A stretch of 64,000 bases of DNA from Lysinibacillus sp. FSL W8-0992 (lineage in GTDB: Bacteria > Bacillota > Bacilli > Bacillales_A > Planococcaceae), in contig NZ_JBBOZQ010000001.1 of assembly GCF_038008685.1 (NCBI RefSeq), positions 3,844,001-3,908,000 on the forward strand, given 5' to 3'. Made by a program: the position numbers and the translations under genes. Position 1 is the stretch's first letter. Each line of letters starts with the position of its first letter. Positions 35,826 through 44,458 of this stretch are shown here, one piece after another. Under the pieces are notes generated by a model. That model saw nothing but the letters and a program-made list of their open reading frames with translations. It did no database searches and was not told where the DNA came from.

Positions 35826-35838
35826 AGTGCCAGGCACT
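35826..35838 (+). repeat. AGTGCCAGGCACT repeat, copy 5
   Basis: Perfect palindrome followed by CGAACAAT, 107 bp from copy 4 and in the same orientation. The 35,458-35,850 gap holds nothing else recognised; spmA/spmB are absent here. Confidence 0.75.
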
Positions 35839-35850
35839 CGAACAATAAAA

Positions 35851-35875
35851 AAAGCTGCACTCTTTAGGCAGCTTT
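35851..35875 (-). terminator. Terminator after hypothetical membrane protein gene
   Basis: Minus strand: AAAGCTGC, loop, GCAGCTTT, TTTTATTG, four bases past the stop at 35879. Confidence 0.8.
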
Positions 35876-35878
35876 TTA

Positions 35879-36469
35879 TTATTCATTTTCACTATATACA
35901 TTTTCGATTGTAATGCCACTTTTACTTAATTCATAATTGATAAATGCCTTCGCTTTTGCTAACTTCGCCGTTAAAGATTGTTCGATTGTCGAACCATCGT
36001 TTAATGTGAATATAAGCTTATCTGGTTTAGTTACGCCATCTTTCTGCACATTTGTTTGTTCGACTTTAACAATCTCTTTCCAGCTTGTCGAGTCTTCTTG
36101 CAAGCTAAAAAAATTATTCGTATGTAACCCTTTTTCATCAATAATTTGATAATGATTGATACATAAAAATAAAATCGCTAGAACGAGCAGCCATGATGTA
36201 CCAACGATTGTTCGTTGGACATTTCTCCCCTTTTTTGTAGTGGGAGTAATCAATAAATTTATTAATAAAATTATTGCCATCGCAATTAAGACAAACATCA
36301 AAATAATATATGCTTTAAAAATGGTCTCAAAAAGGTAATATTCGTGCGGTCGGTAAAGAAGCTCTTGAATGGGAAATAGCAAAATAAATGGTGCTGTAAA
36401 GCTTGAAAGAAATAAAATAATGATAATAGCGATTTGAGTTTGCTTACGGTTATTTTCACTAGTAGCCAT
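35879..36469 (-). CDS. Hypothetical membrane protein with PH-like C-terminal domain
   Basis: The 196-aa protein has three TM segments (about 12-33, 48-70, 85-105) and an extracytoplasmic or cytosolic C-terminal beta domain. Its pattern ENKGL-type turn, SWKEIVKVE and LIFTLNDGSTIEQSL resembles bacterial PH-like modules. It occupies the place where spmA and spmB sit in B. subtilis. No homologue recognised by name; function unknown. AGGAGG precedes the ATG at 36469. Confidence 0.7.
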   Translation of the reverse strand: MATSENNRKQTQIAIIIILFLSSFTAPFILLFPIQELLYRPHEYYLFETIFKAYIILMFVLIAMAIILLINLLITPTTKKGRNVQRTIVGTSWLLVLAILFLCINHYQIIDEKGLHTNNFFSLQEDSTSWKEIVKVEQTNVQKDGVTKPDKLIFTLNDGSTIEQSLTAKLAKAKAFINYELSKSGITIENVYSENE

Positions 36470-36579
36470 AATAGTATACCTCCTAATGCTTCCATATTAT
36501 AACTCTCATTATTTTACACCATTTACAATAAATATAAAATAGTTTCTAGTAAACAATATACCATATTATGCATTATAAA

Positions 36580-36614
36580 AAATCAGCGCATCGCTTTTAA
36601 CGATCCGCTGATTC
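36580..36614 (-). terminator. Terminator overlapping dacB stop
   Basis: Minus strand: AATCAGCGGATCG, loop TTAAAAG, CGATGCGCTGATT, TTTT. The left arm lies inside the last codons of the gene. Confidence 0.85.
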
Positions 36615-37667
36615 TACTTTAACAGGCGTTGCATAAATACGCTCTTCCCCGATAAATATCGAAAGTACTGCTTCCTTTCTTTTTCTGGACACTTGAAGTA
36701 CTTGCCTAACTGTCTTTTTTTCCTCTTTGTTTAATTGCAATTGAATTGGTTGCTCTAAACGGATAGCCAGTTTATCGTTGACATTGTATTTCCCCTTTTT
36801 CACAACCGTCTCCATATTATAATTTTTCCAAACCTCATTCGCTAAACCTCGATGCATATTCCAGTCATCAGATTCATTTAAAGTGACAACAATACATGTT
36901 TGCCCATCTTTATGAAAAGCAGTTGCCAATGTTCTTCCAGCGACCTTTGTAAAACCAGTCTTTCCAGCAAAAGCAGTACCTGTTGCTGATTTTAATGAAC
37001 TTACAGGTTGCTCCGTCTCATCATCTACATCAGCTGCGACTCCTGAGCCTTCTCGTAATAAGCGGTGTTTATTTTCCCACAGCATGCCGTTTTCTGTATT
37101 GGCACGATAAAGGACAGTAGATGCAATTTTTTCAAAGGTTTTATTTTGGAGAGCTAACCTCAACATCTCCGCTGTATCTCTTGCAGAAGATAAATGCTCA
37201 TCATGATGCAAGCCAGACGGGTTCATAAAAACTGTATTTGTGAGGCCAGCAATCACCGCTCGTTCATTCATTAATTTGACAAAACCTTCAACTGAACCAC
37301 CTGCATGCTCAGCTAATGCAGTTGCAGCATCATTGCCAGATCGGAGCATTAAGCCATAAAGCAAGGTTTCAACTGTTACCGTCTCACCAGCTTGCAAATA
37401 AATAGACGAACCTTCAGCCATTGCAGCCCTTGGAGAAATGACTACTTCATCTTGTAGATCACTGTTTTCAATGGCGACGAGAGCTGTCCAAATTTTTGTT
37501 AAACTTGCGATTGGGAGCCTTGCATCACTATTAGTACCTGATAATACGCGGCCTGTGTCGCCGTCTAACACAACATATCCGCTTCCGCCTCTTGCCAAAC
37601 CATTTTGTGGAAAAACTAAAATTCCAACTACTACCATGAACAACATTACTCGTAGTAACCGTAGCAA
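36597..37667 (-). CDS. dacB: D-alanyl-D-alanine carboxypeptidase, DacB-like (PBP5*)
   Basis: The exported serine peptidase trims pentapeptide side chains of peptidoglycan. Active-site motifs are ASLTKIW (S-x-x-K), RSGNDAA (S-G-N) and GKTGFT (K-T-G). Position between scpB and rluB matches the sporulation cortex enzyme DacB of B. subtilis. No good ATG start exists: the TTG at 37667 follows AAGGAG at proper spacing and gives a classic signal peptide (MLLRLLRVMLFMVVVGILVF). A longer ATG frame to 37736 has no ribosome site and would add a second hydrophobic stretch. The partners spmA and spmB are missing. Confidence 0.8.
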   Translation of the reverse strand: MLRLLRVMLFMVVVGILVFPQNGLARGGSGYVVLDGDTGRVLSGTNSDARLPIASLTKIWTALVAIENSDLQDEVVISPRAAMAEGSSIYLQAGETVTVETLLYGLMLRSGNDAATALAEHAGGSVEGFVKLMNERAVIAGLTNTVFMNPSGLHHDEHLSSARDTAEMLRLALQNKTFEKIASTVLYRANTENGMLWENKHRLLREGSGVAADVDDETEQPVSSLKSATGTAFAGKTGFTKVAGRTLATAFHKDGQTCIVVTLNESDDWNMHRGLANEVWKNYNMETVVKKGKYNVNDKLAIRLEQPIQLQLNKEEKKTVRQVLQVSRKRKEAVLSIFIGEERIYATPVKVESADR

Positions 37668-37746
37668 CAAGCCACTCCTTATTATAAGTGATAGATAAGT
37701 AAAAACTATTAAACTAAAAAGGAAAGCGACGAGCACATTTCCTCTA

Positions 37747-38343
37747 TTACTTAACGCCGTTAAAAGTTTCTTGGAATTTGGTCATAAATAAATCCGTTTC
37801 TTGCTCTGTATCTCCATTTTCCTCCTCAGGTAATGGAGGCATTTCTTCAATACTATTTAAACCAAAGTAATTTAAGAACTCTTTCGTTGTGCCATATAAA
37901 ATAGCACGTCCAGTTCCCTCTGAACGGCCAACCTCTTTCACTAGCCCTCTGGAAGCCAGTGTTTGCAGTGGCCGTTCACATTTTACGCCTCGTAAATCTT
38001 CAATCGCTACCCTTGTAATAGGTTGTTTATACGCCACTATAGCCAATACTTCTAAGGATGCCTGAGATAATGATTGTGCTGTCGGATTCTCTACTAATTT
38101 TTGTATCGTATCTGCAAGCTCATGCTTTGTAATTAACTGGTAAACGCCAGCCATTTCTTTAATTGTAATTCCTCTATTTTCATCTTCGTCAAATGCTGTA
38201 CGTAATGCATCCATAGCTTGTGCAACAACTTCTTCTGCATCACCAAGTAAGTGTGCTAATTGCTTAATCGTTAAGCCATCATCTCCCACAACAAATAATA
38301 AAGCTTCAATTCTACTTTGTAGGATCATTGTTTTCGTCATCAT
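37747..38343 (-). CDS. scpB: Segregation and condensation protein B
   Basis: The 198-aa cytoplasmic protein has two winged helices that, with ScpA, bridge the SMC heads in chromosome condensation. Family motifs EALLFVVGDDGLT, LEVLAIVAYKQPITR and EDLRGVKCE are clear. Overlaps scpA by 32 bases with GGAGGAATGGG as ribosome site, so translation is coupled. Confidence 0.96.
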   Translation of the reverse strand: MMTKTMILQSRIEALLFVVGDDGLTIKQLAHLLGDAEEVVAQAMDALRTAFDEDENRGITIKEMAGVYQLITKHELADTIQKLVENPTAQSLSQASLEVLAIVAYKQPITRVAIEDLRGVKCERPLQTLASRGLVKEVGRSEGTGRAILYGTTKEFLNYFGLNSIEEMPPLPEEENGDTEQETDLFMTKFQETFNGVK

Positions 38344-39091
38344 CCCATTCCTCCTTCTGTAATGTGACCGTTAGTTCTTCAAAATTACCGTCTTGCTCTA
38401 CAATGACAATCTGACGTTTCATCAGTTCCAGCAGTGATAGAAACGTTAAAATCAGTGTTGGTTTATCTTCATAGGGAAAAAGCTCGAAAAATGATGCACG
38501 TCCACCTGTGGAACGTAAAGAATTCACAACCGAACGCATTTGATCTTTAACCGAGCGTTCCTGTCTCGTGACAGTTGTTTTTAATGGCTTTTTTAATTTT
38601 TTTCTGCGCATCAGCTTTTGGAAGGCACCAAGCATATCATATATATTGACATTCATATCGAACAACGCCATTTGCTCATCTGATGCCAATCCCGATAAAT
38701 CTGTTGGTGGTCTCGTAAACACCTGCGCTCTATCTGATTCAAGCTCCTGTAAGTTGCCTGCCGCTTCTTTATATTTTTTATACTCTATTAAACGTTGAAC
38801 CAGTTCCTCACGAGGGTCAGGTCCATCGACTTCAATTTCCGCATCCTCTAGCTCTCCTTCATGTATCGGTAAGAGCATACGACTTTTTATGGCTAAGAGT
38901 GTAGCAGCCATCACTAAATACTCACTCGCCTCATTTAATTCCAGTACCTGCATCGCATGGATATGATCTATATATTGTTGCGTAATTTCAGCCATTGGAA
39001 TATCATAGATATCAATTTCCAATCTGTGAATTAAGTGCAATAATAAATCAAGAGGTCCTGAAAAGGCTTCTAATTTTACTTCATAAGACAT
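38312..39091 (-). CDS. scpA: Segregation and condensation protein A (kleisin)
   Basis: The 259-aa kleisin joins the SMC ring. The N-terminus has the conserved FSGPLDLLLHLIHRLEIDIYD pattern (residues 9-29) that binds the SMC neck, followed by EYLVMAATLLAIKSRMLLP. The C-terminal winged helix (about 190-245) binds the SMC cap. Upstream and coupled to scpB. Confidence 0.96.
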   Translation of the reverse strand: MSYEVKLEAFSGPLDLLLHLIHRLEIDIYDIPMAEITQQYIDHIHAMQVLELNEASEYLVMAATLLAIKSRMLLPIHEGELEDAEIEVDGPDPREELVQRLIEYKKYKEAAGNLQELESDRAQVFTRPPTDLSGLASDEQMALFDMNVNIYDMLGAFQKLMRRKKLKKPLKTTVTRQERSVKDQMRSVVNSLRSTGGRASFFELFPYEDKPTLILTFLSLLELMKRQIVIVEQDGNFEELTVTLQKEEWDDDENNDPTK

Positions 39092-39146
39092 TATTTTACC
39101 ACCCTGATCTTCAATGTTCTTTTAGTATAGTGGAAAGGAGTCCAAA

Positions 39147-39650
39147 ATGCATCCACAGCACCATACTTTATTTATTGATTACTGTGCCTATTTCAATGGC
39201 AATGGGGATTTTTTTGAATGCCATGAAGTACTCGAGGAATATTGGAAGGACATCGCGCCTGGCAATAAAAATCATCCTCTTGTAGGTTATGTTCAATTAG
39301 CGACAGGATTATATCATTGGCGTCGCGGCAACGCAACTGGTGCTTTCAAAATCCTACATAAAGCACTCAATAATTTTCAACTCAATAAAGGAAATGTGTT
39401 TTTTCATGAAATAGACTACACAATTCTTATCACAAAATTAACCGAAACGCTCAACAACATTCGAATGGGCAAGTCCTTTCAAGCGTTTCAATTACCACTA
39501 ATGCCCGCTTTACATGATTTAGTGATGGCGCGCATACTACTTTTACCGGAAAGTAGCGCTGATTATCTTCTTCATAAACATATGCTCCGTGATCGCTCAC
39601 ATATTCTTGCTGAACGACAAGAAAGCAAACAAAGAAAAAGCAGACGTTAA
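39147..39650 (+). CDS. DUF309 domain protein (YpuF-like)
   Basis: The 167-aa cytoplasmic helical protein belongs to DUF309. The motif FFECHEVLEEYWK and the later YVQLATGLYHWRRGN carry the conserved His/Glu/Arg pattern. B. subtilis ypuF lies at the same place between ribT and scpA. AAAGGAG precedes the ATG. It converges with ribT, sharing the four overlapping bases at the stops. Role unknown. Confidence 0.85.
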   Translation: MHPQHHTLFIDYCAYFNGNGDFFECHEVLEEYWKDIAPGNKNHPLVGYVQLATGLYHWRRGNATGAFKILHKALNNFQLNKGNVFFHEIDYTILITKLTETLNNIRMGKSFQAFQLPLMPALHDLVMARILLLPESSADYLLHKHMLRDRSHILAERQESKQRKSRR

Positions 39651-39669
39651 TTTTCGTCTGCTTTTTCTT
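39632..39669. terminator. Bidirectional terminator inside two convergent stops
   Basis: AAGAAAAAGCAGACG pairs with CGTCTGCTTTTTCTT around TTAATTTT. The hairpin encodes the last codons of both DUF309 and ribT and ends each transcript. Confidence 0.85.
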
Positions 39670-40018
39670 CATTACATTGTATACATTTTTGAACAAATTC
39701 ACGCGTTTCATCCGTTGCACGCACATGTTCGTATTGGCCAAGTTCTGCTACTTCTTGTAGCATTTCTTTTGCCACACCTTCACCTCTATAAGATGGAACT
39801 ACAGAAACGTGCTGAATAGTTGCTGTGTTATTGTCTACTACAAGCCCGACGATACCAACATACTCATCGTTCTTTTTCCATAAATATAATACCCAATTCT
39901 CATCATTTTCATAAGATTGGATTGTCTCTGTGAGCTTTTTAATGTCTTTTTCGTTAGGCATAAACGAGAGTAGCCCCATCGCTATTTTCTCGAAAGCTTT
40001 TTTATATCGAATTAACAT
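39647..40018 (-). CDS. ribT: RibT, GNAT-family protein
   Basis: The 123-aa small GNAT acetyltransferase-like protein is highly similar in memory to B. subtilis RibT (IRYKK-FEKIAMGLLSFMPN). The acetyl-CoA loop VVPSYRGEGVAKEML (Q/R-x-x-G-x-G/A) is present. In B. subtilis ribT ends the riboflavin operon; here no rib genes adjoin, so only the synteny with scpA remains. Substrate unknown. Confidence 0.88.
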   Translation of the reverse strand: MLIRYKKAFEKIAMGLLSFMPNEKDIKKLTETIQSYENDENWVLYLWKKNDEYVGIVGLVVDNNTATIQHVSVVPSYRGEGVAKEMLQEVAELGQYEHVRATDETREFVQKCIQCNEEKADEN

Positions 40019-40104
40019 ATTTGTCTATTCCCTCTTTTTCTAGCTGTACATAATCTTTGACTATCCTACACGATTTGTACTATTACCGCAAGCCAATTTC
40101 TGTC

Positions 40105-40221
40105 TTACGAACCAGGGCCGAGAATACCTTTTGATGCTAACACCCAATAGACAACGCCCCACAATAAAATAAAAGTCGTCATGGACGCTAATAATACCCA
40201 TTTATTTTTTCTCAAATTCAT
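40105..40221 (-). CDS. 38-aa single-TM peptide coupled to lysA
   Basis: The ATG at 40221 overlaps the lysA stop (ATGA) and GGGTG lies close upstream inside lysA. The product starts MNLRKNKWVLLAS, has one hydrophobic helix (about 8-29) with basic N-terminal flank, and ends KGILGPGS. Overlap with lysA and a membrane-type sequence free of stops argue for real translation. No known family. It could be a small regulatory membrane peptide or a chance ORF. Confidence 0.6.
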   Translation of the reverse strand: MNLRKNKWVLLASMTTFILLWGVVYWVLASKGILGPGS

Positions 40222-41543
40222 TCACCCTTTTTTAACGTTAACGGGAGATCATTTTGTACAATATCTTCATAACTTTCACGTTTAATGGCTAATTGGTGCT
40301 GTCCATTTTCTACAAATACCACTGCTGGACGTGGTACACGATTGTAGTTGCTCGCCATCGAATAGCCATATGCCCCTGTACAGAAGATTGCTAGTACATC
40401 ACCTGAAGCTGCTTCTTGTAATTTTGCATCGATAATCAATTTATCGCCCGATTCACAAAGTTTTCCAGCTACAGTGTACGTTTCTTCTTTAGGTGCATTG
40501 GCTTTACTCGCAATGACCGCCTCGTATTTCGCATCGTAAAGTGCAGGACGAATATTATCACTCATTCCACCATCAACTGCAATGTAGTTCCGTACATCTG
40601 GTACTGTTTTTTGAGAACCTATTGTATAAAGTGATGTTCCTGCATCGCCAACCAGTGAACGACCTGGTTCAATCCAGATTTCTGGCATCGTTAGCCCAAG
40701 TACCGTTGCTTTATTTTTCACAACTGTAATCATGTCCTCAACATATACTTGCGGCTCAAGCGGTGCGTCTTCTTCTGTATAGCGAATACCAAAGCCCCCA
40801 CCTAAGTTTAACACAGTGCACGTAAAACCGTGAGTCTTGTTCCAGTTAGAAATCTTGTCGATTAATTTTTCTCCCGCTAAACCAAAGCCAGCTGTATCAA
40901 AAATTTGAGAGCCTATATGGCAATGTAAGCCTAAAAGCTGTAAGTATTCATGTTTAAATGTTTGCTCGAATGCTTCATCTGCTTGGCCGTTGTTTAAGTC
41001 AAAGCCAAATTTAGAATCAGCTTGCCCTGTCGTAATGAAATCATGTGTATGTGCCTCAACACCTGGTGTGACACGTAACAAAATACGCATGTTTTGCTGA
41101 CGGCGCTCTGAAATTTCTTTTAAAAGCTTAATTTCATAGAAGTTATCTACTACAATACAACCAATTTTTGAGTCAAAGGCTAGCTCTAATTCGGCAATAC
41201 TTTTATTATTGCCATGGAAGTGAATGCGCTCTGCAGGGAATCCAGCTTTTAATGCTGTAAATAGCTCCCCTCCAGAGACAACATCCAATGATAGATTTTC
41301 CTCTGCTGCTAATTGATACACCGCCACACATGCAAATGCTTTTGAAGCATAAGCTACTTCTGCTTTTACACCTAGTTTTTTAAATGTATCGATAAAGCTG
41401 CGTGCACGCTTCCGAATAAGCGCCGTATCGTACACAAAAAGTGGTGTACCGTATACTTTTGCAAGCTCTAATGTGTCTACTTGTCCTATTGTTAAATGTC
41501 CATCTTCAGAAATCGCTTGTGTTCCATATAAATGCATTTGCAT
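40218..41543 (-). CDS. lysA: Diaminopimelate decarboxylase
   Basis: The 441-aa PLP fold-type III enzyme converts meso-diaminopimelate to lysine, last step of lysine synthesis. PLP lysine is in VAYASKAFAC (about Lys67), the glycine-rich NLGGGFGIRY loop binds phosphate, and CESGD supplies the active-site cysteine. In B. subtilis lysA also follows the spoVA genes, which matches the upstream spoVAF here. Terminates into a coupled 38-aa ORF rather than a terminator. Confidence 0.97.
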   Translation of the reverse strand: MQMHLYGTQAISEDGHLTIGQVDTLELAKVYGTPLFVYDTALIRKRARSFIDTFKKLGVKAEVAYASKAFACVAVYQLAAEENLSLDVVSGGELFTALKAGFPAERIHFHGNNKSIAELELAFDSKIGCIVVDNFYEIKLLKEISERRQQNMRILLRVTPGVEAHTHDFITTGQADSKFGFDLNNGQADEAFEQTFKHEYLQLLGLHCHIGSQIFDTAGFGLAGEKLIDKISNWNKTHGFTCTVLNLGGGFGIRYTEEDAPLEPQVYVEDMITVVKNKATVLGLTMPEIWIEPGRSLVGDAGTSLYTIGSQKTVPDVRNYIAVDGGMSDNIRPALYDAKYEAVIASKANAPKEETYTVAGKLCESGDKLIIDAKLQEAASGDVLAIFCTGAYGYSMASNYNRVPRPAVVFVENGQHQLAIKRESYEDIVQNDLPLTLKKGE

Positions 41544-41641
41544 CTCTCCCTTTTCACGTATCCATTTTGTAACAATTGCACCTCATGGTGTACCCAAAAA
41601 CTTAGTTTTGAAAACATCCAATCGAGACATTATCTTTTACG

Positions 41642-41683
41642 AGCATGTCAATGGCTCATTGCTCATACCATTTGGGCATGCTA
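41642..41683 (-). terminator. Possible terminator between spoVAF and lysA
   Basis: AGCATG/CATGCT ends and AATGG/CCATT inner pairs form an interrupted hairpin. The T tail is weak, so the call is tentative. Confidence 0.4.
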
Positions 41684-41760
41684 ACAAAAATAATTTTTGC
41701 AAAAATCACAAAATACTATAGGTGAACTTTATCACATGAAAAAAGTGAGTGCAACGGCTC

Positions 41761-43203
41761 CTATGATCTTTTTCGCTGTTTGGAATCGACAACAAAAGGT
41801 CTTAATGCATCCGATGTCATTGGGAAACGGATAATTACCCGAAGCATCGCTGTTGGGAAAAAAGGTACGAGCGGCCACAAATACGGCGCTTGTAACGGAC
41901 GTAATGAACATAAATACGTAAATAATATAAATAACCCAATGAATAATCCATCCGCCCCCCAAATGCCTGTCATAAGGAGCAAGAAAATTCTAAAGAGCTT
42001 AATGGAAATACTTAGCTCATAGGATGGAATAATAAATGTAAATATCGCTCCTACTGCTGTATATAACACAACTTCTGATGAGAAAACGCCAACATCAATC
42101 GCGATTTGTCCAATGATTACCCCTGCTACTAATCCCATTGCAGTGGACAATGGCGTAGGGGTATGAATGGCGGCCATCCTTAAAAATTCAATCCCTATAT
42201 CAGCTATTAGAATTTGCAGTAATATTGGAATATGTGATTTTTCCTGACTACCTAAAAAGGACAAGGTGTCAGGTAATAACGATTCGTTCGTTACAAATAA
42301 GTACCATAATGGTAGTAATAGTAACCCCATAATCGTTCCGAAATAACGCATAAAACGAACAAATGTCCCAACAATTGGCGCTTGTCTGTATTCTTCAGCG
42401 TGCTGCAATAAATGGAAAATTGTAATAGGTACTAAAATAACTGAAGGTGAAGTATCCACCATAATGGCCACATGGCCCTCTAATAAATGAGCAGCGACAA
42501 TGTCGGGTCGTTCTGTATAACGTACAAATGGTATTGGGTGAAACTTTTGCTTAAATAGCCACTCCTCTAGAGATTTATCGGCCATTGTCAAACCATCATG
42601 GTTAATTTGACCAAGACGCTGTCGCAATTTATCGAGCATTTCCTCATTTGCAATATCCTTCATAAACGCAATTGCGACATCGGTTTGACCGATTTTGGAT
42701 ATTTTATGTAGCTCGAAACGTAAATTACTGTTGCGAATGCGTCGACGCACTAAAGCTGTATTTTGTGAAATCCCTTCCGTAAAGCCATCCCTTGAACCAC
42801 GTATTACCTTTTCATTATCAGGCTCTTCTGGTGATCGGCCTGGATAATTTCGCAGCTCAGCAACATAACAGTAACCACCTTTAGTGATAAATGTTACTTG
42901 TCCACTTAAAATGGCGAGCAAATAGGCTTTACGCTCTGTTTCTTCAGAACGACCATGAAAATTGAAAATTGTTTCAAAATATTCTTTCTCATCGTCAATA
43001 TCGATGTCTTCTTCAGGTAACATACTAGATAGTAGCTGTGTTAGGGCTTCCCCATCTACAAGCCCACTAATATATGCACAAAGAACCGGCAAATCTTTGA
43101 CAAATAAATGCTTAATTCCAACGTCAAATGATTCGCCGTCCCCAAATTGCTCTTTAAGAAAATCTTCGGCTTCTTCTAAGCTGTTAAATAGTTTATTTGT
43201 CAT
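41761..43203 (-). CDS. spoVAF: Spore germination protein SpoVAF (GerA family)
   Basis: The 480-aa protein of the GerA/SpoVAF family has a large soluble N-terminal domain (about 1-270, with RGSRDGFTEGISQNTALVRRRI) and about five TM helices after residue 275. Such proteins sit in the spore inner membrane and assist germinant-induced ion and DPA release. It starts 15 bases after sigF, so it is in the spoIIA transcript or a nearby sigma-G unit. The spoVAA to spoVAE genes that usually lie between sigF and spoVAF are absent. Confidence 0.9.
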   Translation of the reverse strand: MTNKLFNSLEEAEDFLKEQFGDGESFDVGIKHLFVKDLPVLCAYISGLVDGEALTQLLSSMLPEEDIDIDDEKEYFETIFNFHGRSEETERKAYLLAILSGQVTFITKGGYCYVAELRNYPGRSPEEPDNEKVIRGSRDGFTEGISQNTALVRRRIRNSNLRFELHKISKIGQTDVAIAFMKDIANEEMLDKLRQRLGQINHDGLTMADKSLEEWLFKQKFHPIPFVRYTERPDIVAAHLLEGHVAIMVDTSPSVILVPITIFHLLQHAEEYRQAPIVGTFVRFMRYFGTIMGLLLLPLWYLFVTNESLLPDTLSFLGSQEKSHIPILLQILIADIGIEFLRMAAIHTPTPLSTAMGLVAGVIIGQIAIDVGVFSSEVVLYTAVGAIFTFIIPSYELSISIKLFRIFLLLMTGIWGADGLFIGLFILFTYLCSLRPLQAPYLWPLVPFFPTAMLRVIIRFPMTSDALRPFVVDSKQRKRS

Positions 43204-43218
43204 GGTGTCACCATTTTC

Positions 43219-44007
43219 TTAGATGTCTTTTTCTACTCCATGTTCGACTGTGGCACTCGTGGCCATCCAGCTTTTTAACTGCGCTAAAATCTTTTTCTCT
43301 AAACGAGATACTTGTACTTGTGAAATACCAAGCCTGTTGGCAATTTCAGTTTGTGTACAGTCTGAAAAATATCGTAAATAAATAATGGATTGCTCTCTGG
43401 GGTCTAATCTTGTTAGCACTTCTTTAAGCGGAATATACTCAAATGGTTGCTCAGATTTTTCATCCTTCATTTGGTCCATTAACGTAATAGAATCCCCTTC
43501 ACTTTCATACAATTGCTCATGTAAAGAAGCAGGATCCCTTAAAGCATCCGATGCCGTTACGATTTCCTCTGTCGTAACACCAAGTACTTGTGCTAAATCT
43601 TGAATGGTCGGTGGATGCTCATTGTTCTTAATAAATTCGTCAGTTGCATGGCGTATTTTAAAGTTAAGCTCACGAATCGAGCGGCTCACCTTCACCATGC
43701 CATCATCCCTTAAGAAGCGCTGTATTTCGCCGATAATCATCGGCACCGCATATGTGGAAAACTTCACATCGTATGCTAGATCAAACTTATCTACAGATTT
43801 CATAAGCCCTATACAGCCAATTTGAAATAAATCTTCGAGCTCCACGCCCCTTGTAGTAAAGCGTTGGACGATGGACCATACAAGTCTCGTATTCCCCTCA
43901 ATCATTCGTTTACGAGCTTCATGGTCGCCCTGTTGTGAACGCGCAATTAAATCACGCATTTCCTCCTGTGACAAAAGCTTATCGGACGACTGTTCTATCG
44001 GCTTCAC
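43219..44007 (-). CDS. sigF: Sporulation sigma factor F
   Basis: The 262-aa sigma-70 factor is the first forespore-specific sigma. Regions 2 (EDLFQIGCIGLMKSVDKFD; KFSTYAVPMIIGEIQRFLRD), 3 and 4 (QTEIANRLGISQVQVSRLEK) are intact. It is held by SpoIIAB and freed by dephosphorylated SpoIIAA. GTG start with GAGGTT upstream, ten bases after spoIIAB. Confidence 0.97.
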   Translation of the reverse strand: MKPIEQSSDKLLSQEEMRDLIARSQQGDHEARKRMIEGNTRLVWSIVQRFTTRGVELEDLFQIGCIGLMKSVDKFDLAYDVKFSTYAVPMIIGEIQRFLRDDGMVKVSRSIRELNFKIRHATDEFIKNNEHPPTIQDLAQVLGVTTEEIVTASDALRDPASLHEQLYESEGDSITLMDQMKDEKSEQPFEYIPLKEVLTRLDPREQSIIYLRYFSDCTQTEIANRLGISQVQVSRLEKKILAQLKSWMATSATVEHGVEKDI

Positions 44008-44017
44008 GATAGCAACC

Positions 44018-44458
44018 TCACATTACCGCCGTGCGAACCGAGTAAAATTTTTTCGTAAACGTTACTGTTGTACCTTGTTGCCATTTAGACATTACTGTCA
44101 GTTGATCTGAAAAGCTATCCATAATTGTAAAGCCCATTCCGGAACGTTCCATTGCACTTTTCGTTGTAAACAAAGGTTCCATTGCTTGACTCACATCTGC
44201 AATACCAACCCCGTTATCCATTACAGATACGGTTACAATATCATCTTCGCGCTTTGCATGAACTGTAACAACACCTTTGCCATCCTCTTCGTAACCGTGG
44301 ATAATGGCATTGGAAACAGCTTCCGAGACAACTGTTTTAAATTCTGATAGTTCATCAATTGTTGGGTCTAATTGTGCGATAAAGCCCGTAATAGCCACAC
44401 GTGCCAAAGCTTCATTTTCGCTAATTGCTAAAAAAGTTAATGTCATTTCGTTATCCAT
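44018..44458 (-). CDS. spoIIAB: Anti-sigma F factor / serine kinase SpoIIAB
   Basis: The 146-aa GHKL protein binds and inhibits SigF and phosphorylates SpoIIAA. N box VVSEAVSNAIIHGYE, G1 box MDNGVGI and G2 box RSGMGFTIMDSF are visible. Overlaps spoIIAA by eight bases. Confidence 0.96.
   Translation of the reverse strand: MDNEMTLTFLAISENEALARVAITGFIAQLDPTIDELSEFKTVVSEAVSNAIIHGYEEDGKGVVTVHAKREDDIVTVSVMDNGVGIADVSQAMEPLFTTKSAMERSGMGFTIMDSFSDQLTVMSKWQQGTTVTFTKKFYSVRTAVM

Noticed and set aside
41732-41962. Frame overlapping the spoVAF 3' end
   Set aside because: It lies out of frame inside a long conserved coding sequence; spoVAF reads through without a frameshift.
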